Of a DNA stretch of 64,000 bases, positions 45,776 to 54,772 are shown one piece after another (the stretch's first letter is position 1; each line of letters starts with the position of its first letter). Under the pieces are notes generated by a model that saw only the letters and a list, made by a program, of their open reading frames with translations, was not told the origin of the DNA and did no database searches. The stretch comes from a virus. A program made the position numbers and the translations under genes. The stretch lies in the IMG/VR virus record IMGVR_UViG_3300020578_000006, positions 1 to 64,000 of that record; one strand, 5' to 3'.

Positions 45776-46094
45776 TTTAGAAACTTTTAAGAAATATAAC
45801 CAGCTTGGGGTTAGACGCAGCTACAAGCCCACTAAAAACCGGATAGAAAAATTTAAATATAATAGCGAATGGGAATCTGATCCTGACCAAAATGTATTTA
45901 CACTTAGAGACTATAAATGTTGTTATATAACAATAATGAAAAATAAGCAAGGCAAATACCGCCCAACAGTTAATGGTGCCTTCCTCTGTGACCATTTAGA
46001 TGTCATTGAATTACCAAAAGAATATGATACTTTAGAAGATGCCCAAAATAATGCATTTCTATTTGTAGACACAGTAACTGGAAAGAATAAATAA
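45765..46094 (+). CDS. hypothetical protein (109 aa, TTG start)
   Basis: TTG at 45765 overlaps the previous stop by 11 bases. Basic, with RRSYKPTKNRIEKFKYN and CCYITIMKNKQGKYRPTVNG. Unknown. Start uncertain. Confidence 0.55.
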   Translation: MNPNLETFKKYNQLGVRRSYKPTKNRIEKFKYNSEWESDPDQNVFTLRDYKCCYITIMKNKQGKYRPTVNGAFLCDHLDVIELPKEYDTLEDAQNNAFLFVDTVTGKNK

Positions 46095-46114
46095 TAAATA
46101 CATGAGCGTGATTA

Positions 46115-46348
46115 ATGAATAGTTTTCATCTACAAGTTGTAGATCAAAGCGCCAGCGGATCACTTCATGTAAAGTTGATTATAGACTCTAAAGAGTCTGG
46201 CATTCTTTATTTGTCTCAAGAACAGTTAGATGCTATCAGTAGCGGTCTCAAATCATATTGCTATGAAAATGACCTTTCTTTTTCTACAGAAAATCCTTTC
46301 GATATTTCTTCCCTCGACGATCTTGAGGACGACGACGAACTAGAATAA
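46115..46348 (+). CDS. hypothetical acidic protein (77 aa)
   Basis: MNSFHLQVVDQSASGS start, beta-rich, with an acidic tail (SSLDDLEDDDELE). Unknown. AATAAATA occurs 20-30 bases upstream. Confidence 0.5.
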   Translation: MNSFHLQVVDQSASGSLHVKLIIDSKESGILYLSQEQLDAISSGLKSYCYENDLSFSTENPFDISSLDDLEDDDELE

Positions 46349-46356
46349 ATATATGT

Positions 46357-46563
46357 GTGAAAAAAACACATTCATCTGTTCGAGGATTCTGTGAAGAATT
46401 TTCTTCACACGTATACGAAGACACGGCCCATCATAGCATTCTTGTGAATGTAGAGCATGATTGGTTTAGTATTATGGATGGTGGGTTAAAAAAGCTCGGA
46501 TATAAATTAGTTCACATGACGGAAATGCCAAAAACACTTACCTGTGTGTATTATAAGGCTTGA
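46357..46563 (+). CDS. hypothetical protein (68 aa, GTG start)
   Basis: GTG at 46357, nine bases after the previous stop. Small mixed protein (KKTHSSVRGFCEEFSSHVY; HDWFSIMDGGLKKLGYK). Unknown. Confidence 0.5.
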   Translation: MKKTHSSVRGFCEEFSSHVYEDTAHHSILVNVEHDWFSIMDGGLKKLGYKLVHMTEMPKTLTCVYYKA

Positions 46564-46591
46564 TATTTCTTTTTTTTGTTTATAATTAGTT

Positions 46592-47335
46592 GTGCCTAAA
46601 ATACTGCTAGCGGACAAACCTGTTTTTGATGCAAAAGAACATACATATACTGACCCTAAGGATAAATTTCAGTATACTAGTGTAACAAGATGGGTAGAAA
46701 AATTCAAATATCCTTTTGATGAAATGGATATTGCTTATAGGGTAGCCAGAAGTCAAGATGTAACAGTTCAAACCGTTTTAGATCTATGGAAGAGGAAGAG
46801 GGATGATAGTGCAAATTTTGGAACAAAAGTACATAAAGTTTTAGAGGTATTTCTTAGTAAAAACAAAATTATTGACTCTCATTACAAGGAAATAATTAAC
46901 GGTTTTAAAGCGTTAAATATTTCCCTTGATACAAAGAGAAGTATGTTTGAAAACTTGGTATATAACAGGAAGTATGGTATTGCTGGAACCTCTGATATTA
47001 TTGTTCAAAACAAAGATAAAAAAACGTTTAATGTCTATGATTTTAAAACCAACAAGCAATTTAGATATACTTCTCCGTTTGGGCATCGAATGTTAAAGCC
47101 GCTAGAGCATTTTCCGTGCTCAGAGTACCATACATACTCCTTACAGCTAAGCATGTACGCATTTCTCTATAAGCTAATGTCTGGTCTAGAACCGTTAAGA
47201 TTAAAGATTTTTTGGTATGAACGCAAGGAGCCAGAAAATTATGAAAAAGTAGCCGGAAAATGGCATATTATCAATATTCCTTACATGGAAGAAGAAATAT
47301 TAAAATGCTTACACCATGAAGATGCTGAAGAATAG
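46592..47335 (+). CDS. PD-(D/E)XK exonuclease, second MGME1-like copy
   Basis: GTG start five bases after TATAAT (46581-46586). 247 residues with YTSVTRWVEKFK, FGTKVHKVLEVFL (His81), AGTSDIIVQN (Asp135) and FNVYDFKTNK (Asp150, Lys152), then a Leu/Tyr helix (YSLQLSMYAFLYK). Same layout as 5751-6398 with low identity, so an old duplication or independent gain. Nuclease for DNA ends (family knowledge). Confidence 0.8.
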   Translation: MPKILLADKPVFDAKEHTYTDPKDKFQYTSVTRWVEKFKYPFDEMDIAYRVARSQDVTVQTVLDLWKRKRDDSANFGTKVHKVLEVFLSKNKIIDSHYKEIINGFKALNISLDTKRSMFENLVYNRKYGIAGTSDIIVQNKDKKTFNVYDFKTNKQFRYTSPFGHRMLKPLEHFPCSEYHTYSLQLSMYAFLYKLMSGLEPLRLKIFWYERKEPENYEKVAGKWHIINIPYMEEEILKCLHHEDAEE

Positions 47336-47750
47336 AATTTCGTGGGAAGAGTATGCATTATTGTTAGCTCGTGAGGCTTCTAAGAGAAGTGAAGATCCTT
47401 TTAAAAAAGTTGGTGCATGTGCCCTTGGCTATAATAATAGGGTTTTAGGTATTGCTTATAATGGTCTTGTATCCGGTAAAAAAGTAAGCAATTCCTTTTG
47501 GCGCAATAGAGATAAAAGGCTACCTTATATTATTCATGCTGAACAGAATCTATTGAGTTTATTTAAAAGAGGCGAGGCAAGAATGATAGCTTGTACATTA
47601 TTACCGTGCTCTGATTGTGCACGACTAATATGTAGTTGGGAAATACCATTAGTATGTTATTTGGACGATTATAATAGAGATAGTGGTGCTATTGAAATAT
47701 TTAAATTTTACAATACGAGACTAAAAAAACTTAGTTTAACTGGAAAATAG
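47316..47750 (+). CDS. dCMP deaminase-like enzyme
   Basis: 144 residues: WEEYALLLAREASKRSEDPFKKVGACAL, HAEQN (His74, Glu76), TLLPCSDCARL (Cys98, Cys101). This is the zinc-deaminase fold of deoxycytidylate deaminases, which make dUMP for thymidylate synthesis. T4 gene cd is the counterpart in nucleotide metabolism. Overlaps the nuclease gene by 20 bases. Confidence 0.85.
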   Translation: MKMLKNRISWEEYALLLAREASKRSEDPFKKVGACALGYNNRVLGIAYNGLVSGKKVSNSFWRNRDKRLPYIIHAEQNLLSLFKRGEARMIACTLLPCSDCARLICSWEIPLVCYLDDYNRDSGAIEIFKFYNTRLKKLSLTGK

Positions 47751-47773
47751 TTTTCTAGACATAAATATGGTAT

Positions 47774-48517
47774 ATGGCCGTAGCAACAATTTCTGTTAAT
47801 TTCGCAACTTTATCTGACGCACGCGCTGGTACTAGTACAGTAACAAGTATCAATCCCAAGCAGTTAAAAGATTTATTTAATAGCGCCAATAACATGTACG
47901 ATATTAGCGTTAAGAGCATTACAACAAACGGTAACGTTACAATTAATGGCACGGTAAATGCCTCTGCAGGATATGCAGGTAATTTTGTTGCTTCTGGAAC
48001 AATATCAGGCACAGGCTGGGCTGGTAATCTTGGAGTTACCGGTAATATTTCTGCTACTCAAGGGTGGAACGGTAATTTAACGGTCACAGGTAGTATTTTT
48101 GCTTCTAACGGATATGCTGGTACCCTCTCGGTAACAGGTAATATTCAAGCCACCCAAGATATCATTGCATATTATTCTGATAAAAGATTAAAAAACATTA
48201 GCGGTAATATTTCTGGTGCTCTAGAAAAAGTAAACAAGCTAAACGGCATATATTATACTAATAATGATGTGGCAAACTCTTTTGGCTATAATGATACAGA
48301 AAACAAAGTCGGTTTAATAGCTCAAGAGGTGAAAGAAGTTTTACCAGAATCCGTAAAACTAGCTCCGTTTGATTCAGACGGAAATAGTAAGAGTATTTCC
48401 GGTCAAAATTATTTAACTGTTCAGTATGATAAGATTGTTCCTTTACTTGTTGAAGCAATAAAAGAGCTTACAGCAAAAGTTAAAGATTTAGAAGCATCTA
48501 AGACGTTGGAGAAGTAA
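47774..48517 (+). CDS. tail fibre with S74 intramolecular chaperone
   Basis: 247 residues: N-terminal repeats NG-(Y/W)-(A/N)-G-(N/T)-L-(S/T)-VTG-(N/S)-I, then the S74 (endosialidase CIMCD) domain: YYSDKRLKNIS at 134-143 with the Ser-Lys catalytic pair, YYTNNDVANSFGY, VGLIAQEVKEVLPE and a coiled C-terminus. The chaperone trims itself after fibre trimerisation. A CATAAATA late-type element precedes ATG. Confidence 0.9.
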   Translation: MAVATISVNFATLSDARAGTSTVTSINPKQLKDLFNSANNMYDISVKSITTNGNVTINGTVNASAGYAGNFVASGTISGTGWAGNLGVTGNISATQGWNGNLTVTGSIFASNGYAGTLSVTGNIQATQDIIAYYSDKRLKNISGNISGALEKVNKLNGIYYTNNDVANSFGYNDTENKVGLIAQEVKEVLPESVKLAPFDSDGNSKSISGQNYLTVQYDKIVPLLVEAIKELTAKVKDLEASKTLEK

Positions 48518-48518
48518 C

Positions 48519-49280
48519 ATGCCGACAACCGGCAATAATCTGTCATTAAATCAGCTAGCAGCTGCTACAGGGCAAGCGGTTAAAGGTCTTTCTAATGCCG
48601 CTGGTGGAACAGGCCCAAATATAAATATATCACATTTTACGATCACCGGTGTTACAACCCCTACCTGGAATGTAGCTACTGTAGCTTATGGCGGCAATTT
48701 TACCGCGTCCGGTAATTTTTCAGGAGCAGGATCAAGATTTGGTAGAATAAGTTCAAGAGATGCAAATTTTACCTGGGGAACTACACCTGCAGGATCATCA
48801 GTGGTTTCAACAGCAGGCTTTCAAAGAACGTTTAACAACGCTTATAACCCAGGCGGCACATCATGTTCTTCCTCAGCGGTAAGAACTGTTACATTAAGAT
48901 TTAATGATGGGTTTAATGATGATGCAACAAATTATAATGCTACATTAGTAACCGGTAACATAACACTTTATTCGCCCCCAGCACCTTCTTTCTCTGTTAC
49001 AGGGAAAACACAACCCCCTCGACCTTGTAACACAGGCGGCGGTTGTGGAGGCTTATGTCGAGGAGCATCTATTTCTGTTAGTAGTACAGCAGGTAATTGG
49101 CAAGGTGTTGCCGGTGGTTCTGTAAACTACTATATTAATGGTGGGTTTGCCGGGTCTAACGGAGGAGGTGGGTTCACCTATACCAATCTTTGCGGTAACA
49201 CGTTATATTCGCTGTACGTGCAAAACTCTTATAGCTGTAATAGCAGTACACAAAACGTCACCACCCCAGCATACATTTAA
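48519..49280 (+). CDS. fibre-associated Gly/Ser/Thr-rich protein (253 aa)
   Basis: Two bases after the S74 fibre stop. Low-complexity beta-rich protein (NGGGFTYTNLCGN; NTGGGCGGLCRG), with paired Cys. Probably a fibre-tip or adhesin partner of the S74 fibre by position. Confidence 0.6.
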   Translation: MPTTGNNLSLNQLAAATGQAVKGLSNAAGGTGPNINISHFTITGVTTPTWNVATVAYGGNFTASGNFSGAGSRFGRISSRDANFTWGTTPAGSSVVSTAGFQRTFNNAYNPGGTSCSSSAVRTVTLRFNDGFNDDATNYNATLVTGNITLYSPPAPSFSVTGKTQPPRPCNTGGGCGGLCRGASISVSSTAGNWQGVAGGSVNYYINGGFAGSNGGGGFTYTNLCGNTLYSLYVQNSYSCNSSTQNVTTPAYI

Positions 49281-49314
49281 TCTGGATTATTTTGTTATTA
49301 AGCTAATATAATAT

Positions 49315-50253
49315 ATGAGCGTAGACTTAACCTTTTTTAAGTCAAATCCAAACAATATCTTAAGAGTCAAAAGAACAGGTTCATCAAGATCGCATGTAAT
49401 TATTGACTTTGTTAAGAATAACAAAAGCCTTCTTTCCGGAAAAGAATACAACGTTAAAGATTATGAAAGTATAATGTGTTATAGTGTAAGCCCTAATATA
49501 GATGAATTAAAATATTATTTAAAAAATAAAAAAAAGAACGACTATCTCGAACTTAATGATAAGCTCGATCACTTTTATATTGCACGTGCATTAAAACTAC
49601 CAATAGCAAAAATCTTGGAAAAAGATAAGGATAAAATAGTAAAAAGCTTTTATAAAATATACATTTCGTTTTTGAAGCAGTATTATGTAGAAGAGCAAGA
49701 TTTAAAGAGAATTAAAAAGACTGTTAGTAATATTAGTGATTTTTCCATATTACTTCAATATCTTCCGTATGACAGTGAATATAAGAATGGTAAGAAAAGA
49801 GTTATTGTATTAGACAGAATTCGCAAATGGCTTTATTCCTATTTTTACCCCGGTTGTCTTCCTTTTATTGAATTATATGATAAAGAGCTTATATGGGCGC
49901 AAAATATTATGCAAACACTTTTACCTTTAAATTTAGAGTATGCCTATCTTAATATAGGTAGTGGTATTAAATTTGATGAGGCTAAAGATATATGGAGAGG
50001 TCTTATTAGAAGCAAATACGAAACAGCTATTAAGCTTTTATCTGAAGAGGAAGCAGAAGCCAAGGAAATTGACGACCAGGAAACGATTTTAGAAATAAAT
50101 TTATTAAGAGAGAAGCTTAAGACTGTTGTTGAGGCTTTAAGGTTTGATTCAGTAAAAAGTATTCAAGAATTAATTATGTTTTGGCCAGAAGAGCTTTCAC
50201 CCGGGCCTCAAATTACTATTGACCCAGTTGGCCGGTCTTTAGTCTTTAGATAA
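49315..50253 (+). CDS. conserved phage protein, family member 1 (312 aa)
   Basis: Helical/charged; C-terminal block DIWRGLIRSKYETAIKLL ... SIQELIMFWPEELSPGPQITID resembles the C-terminus of 61444-62313 (IW-x-x-LI ... SIxExIxxWPxxLxPxP). Proteins ending in a similar WP-x-x-L-x-P-x-P motif occur in marine T4-like phages. Function unknown. Confidence 0.6.
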   Translation: MSVDLTFFKSNPNNILRVKRTGSSRSHVIIDFVKNNKSLLSGKEYNVKDYESIMCYSVSPNIDELKYYLKNKKKNDYLELNDKLDHFYIARALKLPIAKILEKDKDKIVKSFYKIYISFLKQYYVEEQDLKRIKKTVSNISDFSILLQYLPYDSEYKNGKKRVIVLDRIRKWLYSYFYPGCLPFIELYDKELIWAQNIMQTLLPLNLEYAYLNIGSGIKFDEAKDIWRGLIRSKYETAIKLLSEEEAEAKEIDDQETILEINLLREKLKTVVEALRFDSVKSIQELIMFWPEELSPGPQITIDPVGRSLVFR

Positions 50254-51618
50254 ATAGCCCTTAATTATATTAATTAATCCTTCCAGCATAGTTTTATAAG
50301 GCTCAGGGTAAAACAATAAACACTTTAAATATTCGATAATTTTCTTTAATTCTTGCTTTGATAATGTTTCTATACAAAACTCAGGTATGAGTACATCATT
50401 AGTATGATTAATTTTTTCCATTGATAGACCATTCCATACATATTCTTCTTTACCGTTTTCATGAATCCCTTTAATTCGACTCCCCAGGGGGCCATGTACA
50501 GTATTAATATATAAACGTAATTTGTTTTTAACACAAAAATCGACTATTCTATGGGTTTCATAAATATTTTGAATTAGCGGGCAAAACAGAAGCGAATATA
50601 ATCTATTAAGCGAAAGCAATTTTTCTATATTTTTTTGTACCATGTTAAAATTACCATTTTTTCTAATAAAATTATAATTAGATTCTGTTAAAGAATCTAT
50701 AGATAGCAATATACCCATATTGGGAAGTTTTGCAAATAAATCTTCTATTCTTTTGTTTAAAATAGAACCATTTGTAGTTACAAGAACAGATATATTTGGA
50801 TTAATTTCTGCTATACTATCCCATATTTTATAATATAAAGGTGTTAAAAACGGCTCACCGCCTAGAAAATTTGTCGTTGTTAAATGAGGTATAAATTCTT
50901 TAAGTTGATTGACAAAAGCATCATCATAGGGTGATATTAGTTGTGGTAGTTTTTCCCTATTTTTTCTTATAGAAGATGACCACTTTCCACCACACATAAT
51001 GCATTCGTAATTACAAACTGTTCCAAATTCAAAATCCATATTTACCGGCATATCATTGTATATACTAGAACGCCATGAATTAAACTTCTTAATTAATATA
51101 TTTTTGTTTAATGCAAGAATGCCTTTATAACACAAATCACAGCCTTTTGTAAAATCTAACTTAGATAATGCAGCTATTAAATCTTTTCTCTCTGTGCTAT
51201 TCCACATTTCTTTTATAGTTTTGTTGGGGTAGCTACCTAAGACATGCTGTCTATTATAACAGCATACATTGACATTTCCTGTAGAATCAAAATTAAGCGA
51301 TGTATATGGTGCACAGCAAATAGGAGGCTCTCTATGTATAATGTTTTCTTCTTTTAACACTTGTATGTTGGTTAGTAGTTTTTCCCTTTCAGATTCTCTA
51401 TAGAGATTATCTATTGCTGTATCTACAAACTCCTTATAGCCATAAGTGTCACACAACCACACAACAGTCTCAATAGGATTATCCACCTCATCAAGACTAC
51501 CGTCGTGCGGGTTAATTCTTACCGACATTGCTTTAAATTGCTCTGTAGAAAAAGGTGCTTGTCTTTCTTGTTTTATTGCTAAAAACAAATCAATTATTTT
51601 TTCTGGAAATTTAGACAT
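50239..51618 (-). CDS. radical SAM protein 1 with N-terminal SPASM/twitch region
   Basis: 459 residues. An unusual N-terminal auxiliary-cluster region (CC at 101-102, CC at 119-120, C160, C163; APYTSLNFDSTGNVNVCCYNRQ) precedes the radical-SAM core: CNYECIMC (C202, C206, C209) then FLGGEPFLTP. The core binds a 4Fe-4S cluster to cleave SAM. Such phage proteins ('twitch' type) are of unknown substrate. Paired with the GT8 gene, 8-base overlap. Confidence 0.85.
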   Translation of the reverse strand: MSKFPEKIIDLFLAIKQERQAPFSTEQFKAMSVRINPHDGSLDEVDNPIETVVWLCDTYGYKEFVDTAIDNLYRESEREKLLTNIQVLKEENIIHREPPICCAPYTSLNFDSTGNVNVCCYNRQHVLGSYPNKTIKEMWNSTERKDLIAALSKLDFTKGCDLCYKGILALNKNILIKKFNSWRSSIYNDMPVNMDFEFGTVCNYECIMCGGKWSSSIRKNREKLPQLISPYDDAFVNQLKEFIPHLTTTNFLGGEPFLTPLYYKIWDSIAEINPNISVLVTTNGSILNKRIEDLFAKLPNMGILLSIDSLTESNYNFIRKNGNFNMVQKNIEKLLSLNRLYSLLFCPLIQNIYETHRIVDFCVKNKLRLYINTVHGPLGSRIKGIHENGKEEYVWNGLSMEKINHTNDVLIPEFCIETLSKQELKKIIEYLKCLLFYPEPYKTMLEGLINIIKGYLSKD

Positions 51619-52432
51619 ATATCTTACTTTTTTCTACGTAACTATCAAAAATGTATTTTAGCTTGTTAATTATTAGTTTACTAGATGTTGCATTTTTTGT
51701 TATTTCATCCTTTACAAATTCTTCAAAACACTCTTCTGCTTTATCTGAATGCCACGGCTTAACAAAACCATGATATTGAATAATATGTGCATCTTTTAAG
51801 GATTGTACAGAGGCTATAGATGAAACCACATTATATTTTTGCGGAAGGTAGAATACATCACCGGCGAAACACACATTAAATACAGGCTGATCACTCGACC
51901 ATGATTTTTCGGATGCTAATTTTATTAAAGATTGCTTGTACTTAGGCTTTAAGAATTTTTTAGAAAATGACATTAAACCACAATTAAATCTTTTGCGATT
52001 TTGTTCTATTGGGCTGTTTGGCTCAATCTCAGGAATGCCTAAATATTTTTCACACGCAGAAAACAAATGTTTATCTTCCCATAGCTCCTTAATATCATTA
52101 AGAAATACCATATCACTATCAAATATAATAATACGATCATACCCTAAATTCCCCATCTCAAATACATCAAATCTGTAGTATAAATTATATCCCCATTTTT
52201 GGGTAGTAGGTAGGCACCCACTATAATCATTATTCTTAGCATTAATAACAATAATGTTTTTATAAATTTTTTTAAGTGTTAAAATATTTTTTTCTGATAA
52301 ACTACCATCTGATAACAATATTATATCACCATCGAACCATGGATTACTTTCTTTTAAACTAATCAAAAAAACTTTCATACTAAGCACAAAACTATCGTTA
52401 AGAGCCAATAACATAGCAATCTTTTTATTCAT
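51611..52432 (-). CDS. GT8-family glycosyltransferase 1
   Basis: 273 residues: AMLLALNDSFVLSMKVFLISL, RFDVFEMGNLGYDRIIIFDSDMVFLNDI (DSD metal motif), FNCGLMSFSKKF, SDQPVFNVCF and YHGFVKPWH. These are GT8 hallmarks (LgtC/glycogenin group; retaining galactosyl- or glucosyltransferases). A relative is at 63039-63839. Confidence 0.9.
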   Translation of the reverse strand: MNKKIAMLLALNDSFVLSMKVFLISLKESNPWFDGDIILLSDGSLSEKNILTLKKIYKNIIVINAKNNDYSGCLPTTQKWGYNLYYRFDVFEMGNLGYDRIIIFDSDMVFLNDIKELWEDKHLFSACEKYLGIPEIEPNSPIEQNRKRFNCGLMSFSKKFLKPKYKQSLIKLASEKSWSSDQPVFNVCFAGDVFYLPQKYNVVSSIASVQSLKDAHIIQYHGFVKPWHSDKAEECFEEFVKDEITKNATSSKLIINKLKYIFDSYVEKSKIYV

Positions 52433-52471
52433 TAATAAATAATTTAGTCAAAAACAATTTTATTTCAATGT

Positions 52472-53356
52472 ATGCCTAAAATATCTATAGTAATGCCAGT
52501 TCGCAATAACGAACAGTATTTAGATGAATCAATACAGAGTATTCTAAATCAGACAGAAAAGGACTATGAATTTTTAATATTTGCCGATAGATGTAATGAA
52601 GTAACACTATTTAAACTCTCTCAATACAAAGACAGTAGAGTTAAAATCATTTCTAACCCTAGCATAAAGGGCATTACAGACTCGTTAAACTTTCTTATAT
52701 CTAATGCATCGTCTAATATAATAGCCAGACAGGATGCAGATGACATTTCTTCTTTAGATAGACTAAAAATATTTTTTGACGAAAATCAAAAAACTCATCT
52801 TACTACTAGTAATTTTTTTATTAAAGTAGACAATCAATTAACTTTACAAAAAAAATCTAATCTTCACGTTGTAAATTTGTTTAATTTTTTATTTTTCTAT
52901 AATTTTGGAGCCCATGGGCAGTTATTCTTTAATAAACAGTTTTATAATTCACAATTTAAATATTGTCAAGATTATGAACTCTGTAGTAGTATTTTAAGAG
53001 AGAATTTTAAAGATTTTTATTTGATTGAAAAACCGATCTATACGTATAGAAAGCATAACAATTCTATTTTTAATAATCACCGGTCAAAACAAGTTTATTT
53101 CTCTCTTTTAACATCTCAAGAAAATATTAGGCATTTTTTAGGCCTTAATCCACCTCTCTGTAAAGTAAAAGATATGCGTAACTTTTTCTTAGAACATAAG
53201 AAGCCTGTACATACTAGCGAGACACTCTTTTTATCGATGACAAAGACTATACTTGAAAGATTTAAAAGTCTTTTTTGTTCTTCTGATATAGAGAAAAATG
53301 CAGTAGACGAAACATATTACAAAGCCTATAATTCTACTTTTATTAAATCACAATAA
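52472..53356 (+). CDS. GT2-family glycosyltransferase
   Basis: 294 residues: KISIVMPVRNNEQYLDESIQSILNQ, YEFLIFADRC, RQDADDIS (D-x-D), HGQLFFNKQFY, YCQDYELCSSIL. Classic GT-A inverting fold. Nucleotide-sugar unknown. Confidence 0.9.
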   Translation: MPKISIVMPVRNNEQYLDESIQSILNQTEKDYEFLIFADRCNEVTLFKLSQYKDSRVKIISNPSIKGITDSLNFLISNASSNIIARQDADDISSLDRLKIFFDENQKTHLTTSNFFIKVDNQLTLQKKSNLHVVNLFNFLFFYNFGAHGQLFFNKQFYNSQFKYCQDYELCSSILRENFKDFYLIEKPIYTYRKHNNSIFNNHRSKQVYFSLLTSQENIRHFLGLNPPLCKVKDMRNFFLEHKKPVHTSETLFLSMTKTILERFKSLFCSSDIEKNAVDETYYKAYNSTFIKSQ

Positions 53357-54015
53357 ATCTTTTGCAATTTTGAAAATATAAATTCTTTATCTCTTTCGGA
53401 AAAAACTACAGTCTTATGTTTTAAATTGATGCTAACTAACCATTTTCTAACCGTAGACTGAATATTTAGATCTGCAGGAAGATCGACCTCAAATACATTC
53501 TTCTGTCTGGTTTTTGTAATTATTTTATATTTTGCTATAGCAAGCAGTTTACCCTCTTCATTTAATATTGTTAACTCTTTATCAAATATAAGATTATAAT
53601 GGGAATAAAAATTATAATGATTGTTATTAAATTTATAATTTCTTATAATTTTATTTGCATATATGGAGGGAATATAATCTAGATTATTAGTTAGAAAACC
53701 TCTTTCGTAACTTCTTATTATCTTAAAGAACTTTCCACTATTTTCCAAGCAGTCTTTGTGTGACTTACCGCACGTTATATAAATTTTATTATTTTTATTA
53801 AATCTTATAGCAGCACACTTGATGTAAATTTTTTCATTATTCATTTTTTCATAATCTGGATCTGAAAAGTTTGGCATTAGAATAATGCCGTGCTTGGTTT
53901 TATAGGGTTCGTCCCATATTTTGGTCGAACGTAAAGGCTTAGGGTCTATACTATTGAGTAATTCATAGTAATCACCACTCTTTATTGCGTTTTGTCTTTT
54001 AATTAATAAATTCAT
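53326..54015 (-). CDS. hypothetical protein in glycan/rSAM island (229 aa)
   Basis: MNLLIKRQNAIKSGDYYELL start; contains YIKCAAIRFNKNNKIYITCGKSHKDC and many strands. No family recognised. Convergent overlap (31 bases) with the GT2 gene. Divergent from GT31 two bases away. Confidence 0.55.
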   Translation of the reverse strand: MNLLIKRQNAIKSGDYYELLNSIDPKPLRSTKIWDEPYKTKHGIILMPNFSDPDYEKMNNEKIYIKCAAIRFNKNNKIYITCGKSHKDCLENSGKFFKIIRSYERGFLTNNLDYIPSIYANKIIRNYKFNNNHYNFYSHYNLIFDKELTILNEEGKLLAIAKYKIITKTRQKNVFEVDLPADLNIQSTVRKWLVSINLKHKTVVFSERDKEFIFSKLQKIYCDLIKVEL

Positions 54016-54016
54016 T

Positions 54017-54772
54017 ATGAGACCGCTAGTATTGATATTTACCTGTAAAAAATATATTTATAGGTGTAAAGATATACAAGAAACTTGGGGCCATGACCTT
54101 AAAAAAAATAATATAGATTACTTTTTTGTTAGTGGTGACAATCTCGATATAGAGCCATATCTAAATATAGATTTTAAAGAAAGCTATGAACAACTTCCAC
54201 AAAAAACATATATTACTTTTAATAGAGTAAAAGATTTAAATTATACCCACTTTATTAAGACAGATGACGATACATTTTTTAACGTTATTTCGTTTTTAAA
54301 AGAGCTAAACAGCTTATCAAATTTTGACTACATAGGTAAGTTTAACAAGCAAACTTCAGCTTCTTCAAAAATTCATTATTTTAAATGTAATGATTCTTTT
54401 AAAATTCCCAAACGTATATCTAAATTTTCTTATGCAGAGGGGGGTTTTTATATTTTAAGCAAAAAAGCACTAAACTATATTTGTGCTCAAAAAGAAAGTA
54501 CATTCGTCAATAAACCTACATCCTATAAGGGGGAGGATGTTTTAGTGGGTAGCATACTAAAGAATAAAGTAAAATCATTAGACATTAAAAATAACAACTC
54601 AGAAAAATTTAATATGGATCTAACTTTGTTCTCTCTTCACCCTGTAGATACTAGCATATTCAAACAGCTATACAAAAAAACCTTTAATTCTCAATTAAAA
54701 ATCTTACAACAAAATCAACTTCTAAACGAATATAATATTAGAGATAAATTCTTGGCAAATCTTAAACCTTGA
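54017..54772 (+). CDS. GT31-like glycosyltransferase (galactosyltransferase type)
   Basis: 251 residues: PLVLIFTCKKYIYRCKDIQETW, FIKTDDDTFFNV (DDD metal motif), FSYAEGGFYILSKKALNYI, YKGEDVLVGSIL (ED-x-x-x-G). These are signatures of beta-1,3-galactosyl/GlcNAc transferases (GT31), best known from eukaryotes and uncommon in bacteria. Compact compared with eukaryotic members. Acceptor unknown. Confidence 0.8.
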   Translation: MRPLVLIFTCKKYIYRCKDIQETWGHDLKKNNIDYFFVSGDNLDIEPYLNIDFKESYEQLPQKTYITFNRVKDLNYTHFIKTDDDTFFNVISFLKELNSLSNFDYIGKFNKQTSASSKIHYFKCNDSFKIPKRISKFSYAEGGFYILSKKALNYICAQKESTFVNKPTSYKGEDVLVGSILKNKVKSLDIKNNNSEKFNMDLTLFSLHPVDTSIFKQLYKKTFNSQLKILQQNQLLNEYNIRDKFLANLKP

